64,000 bases of DNA from Gracilimonas sp040904925 (GTDB taxonomy: Bacteria > Bacteroidota > Rhodothermia > Balneolales > Balneolaceae), in NCBI GenBank assembly GCA_040904925.1, contig JBBDSP010000007.1, positions 1 through 64,000 on the forward strand, in the 5' to 3' direction. How positions within the stretch are numbered: position 1 is the first letter of the stretch; every line of letters begins with the position of its first letter. Positions 62,974 through 64,000 of this stretch are shown in pieces. The position numbers were made by a program, and so were the translations under genes. The notes beneath the pieces are model-generated. The model saw only the letters and a program-made list of their open reading frames with translations. It had not been told where the DNA came from and did not search any database.

Positions 62974-63906
62974 CTATCGAGCCAATTCAGCCTCACTTGC
63001 AATAAACCCAAAGGCAGCCCAGTTGCCGGAATCATAGACATTCTGCCATATCTGGATTGCTCTTTCATTTCTGCCATTAATGTGATGCCAAAACCCAAGT
63101 CCATAGCCAAGTGTGGAATTATCCAGTTCGGAATTCTCAGCTCCTAATAATTCATCGGGAGTGAATACCCCTTTAAATACCATCAGCAATTCGTGATAGC
63201 TGGTATTTTCGATCAGTTCCATATCTTCTGATACTTTTTCAAGTACTTTTCCGGCTTCTTCATCATGTCCTGCTTTTCTCAAAGACATATACTGCCAATA
63301 CCAAAAAGCCACTCTCATATCTGTGTTATCCGCTACTTTGAGCCCTTTCAAATAAGCCTGATTTGCTAAGTCATATTCTCCTTTTAGGTAGTGTGCTAAT
63401 CCTAAATGATACCAGGTATTGGTTTGAAGTGAACTCAGGGGAATATTTTGAGCATTTGGCAGTCCATCTGTTTCGGTAATATCTTCCTGTCCCTCAAAAA
63501 GCCGGGCAGCGATCTGGAAATCCCGAATGCCAAGGTCAAATTCACGTAAAGTGATATATCGATGCCCCCGATGACGGTACAAACGGGGCTCATTTGGGAA
63601 TTCAATTATAGCAGAAGAAAGTTGGGTGATTGTTGTGCGATAATCGCCCGTGTAGGCCGTTTTTCTGGCTTCCCAGATGTAGCTGTCCACAAGTCGATCT
63701 TCCTCTAAAGCCAGCGCACTTAATGAATCGATTCTGTCAGCCAACACATCCGGCAAAGAATCAATTTCGGTGTGCAGGGTATCGCCGGTTAATGAAATGG
63801 TTTGGGCGTGGTCGGGCAGATTTTCAAACCGGGTGGGCTCTTCCTGCTGCTGACAGGCTGTTGTAACCATAAGGATAAGTGTGAGAAAAGTAGATAATCG
63901 TTTCAT
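62974..63906 (-). CDS. TPR-containing lipoprotein
   Basis: 310 residues. Lipobox TTAC and a following QQQEEPT tail give an envelope lipoprotein. Three to four TPR-like repeats are visible (FPNEPRLYRHRGHRYITLREFDLG, TWYHLGLAHYLKGEYDLANQAY, GFWHHINGRNERAIQIWQNVY). The function is unknown. It converges on the M14 peptidase gene. Confidence 0.75.
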   Translation of the reverse strand: MKRLSTFLTLILMVTTACQQQEEPTRFENLPDHAQTISLTGDTLHTEIDSLPDVLADRIDSLSALALEEDRLVDSYIWEARKTAYTGDYRTTITQLSSAIIEFPNEPRLYRHRGHRYITLREFDLGIRDFQIAARLFEGQEDITETDGLPNAQNIPLSSLQTNTWYHLGLAHYLKGEYDLANQAYLKGLKVADNTDMRVAFWYWQYMSLRKAGHDEEAGKVLEKVSEDMELIENTSYHELLMVFKGVFTPDELLGAENSELDNSTLGYGLGFWHHINGRNERAIQIWQNVYDSGNWAAFGFIASEAELAR

Positions 63907-64000
63907 AGAATCAGATTTCGGTTGAGTTCTTATAGTCGTGAATATATCAAAGATAGAGAGAACTCTATGGAATTTTTTAACGGAGGACGAAAGGTAAATT

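Overview
The window is a chromosomal stretch from a member of the Bacteroidota/Rhodothermota side of the FCB bacteria, most likely a marine, Balneolaceae-like organism. This placement is inferred, since no rRNA is present. Supporting features are a Na+/sugar symporter closely resembling Vibrio vSGLT, a TonB-dependent receptor with an N-terminal carboxypeptidase-regulatory-like domain, a Bacteroides-type N-succinylornithine-type transcarbamylase, a YpdA-like bacillithiol reductase, the TPR / DUF4292 lipoprotein / EnvC operon, a GNAT plus PlsC pair like glycine/ornithine-lipid synthases, and many secreted peptidases and lipoproteins. Shine-Dalgarno sequences are present at only some starts. About 54 protein genes, one tRNA, one riboswitch and one candidate structured RNA can be supported; most of the window is ordinary housekeeping chromosome.

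Layout. 0-13.8 kb: vSGLT-like symporter, two lipid/esterase genes, an outer-membrane protein, YpdA, a TPP-riboswitch-controlled TonB receptor, a PutP-like symporter, glutamate dehydrogenase and small membrane proteins. 13.9-18.2 kb: M19 dipeptidase, GNAT, TlpA-like lipoprotein, MltB-like transglycosylase. 18.6-25.3 kb: lipoamide dehydrogenase with lipB and lipA, then plsY-gpsA, an AlbA_2 protein and an ErpA/IscA-type protein. 25.3-29.4 kb: VapBC, an amino-acid permease fused to Usp domains, Hsp33. 29.6-35.5 kb: candidate small RNA, M28 peptidase, and the EnvC/DUF4292/TPR operon. 35.7-44.7 kb: a complete arginine pathway (GNAT, argG, argC, argD, SOTCase, argB, argE, argH, then a 2H phosphoesterase). 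It is preceded by a 22-codon leader peptide ending in Arg codons and by mutually exclusive hairpins. 45-51 kb: acyltransferase pair, MFS, zinc-less ADH-type reductase, gamma-glutamyltransferase. 51.1-54.5 kb: a small accessory patch (DUF433/PIN-like toxin-antitoxin, AT-rich OLD-family nuclease) abutting tRNA-Phe. 54.6-64 kb: RecJ, leucine dehydrogenase, Ppx/GppA, NTF2-like lipoprotein, M14 peptidase, TPR lipoprotein.

The most interesting signals are: (1) the arginine leader peptide and attenuator-like region; (2) Ala90 at the substrate-switch position of the transcarbamylase, which points to succinylated intermediates; (3) a TPP aptamer followed by a hairpin that hides the Shine-Dalgarno of the TonB receptor; (4) an unassigned structured RNA at 29.6-29.75 kb; (5) two copies of a dispersed bipartite repeat whose stems differ by compensatory changes; (6) at least eight long intergenic palindromes, several built from reiterated short words such as GTTAA or TAACAC.
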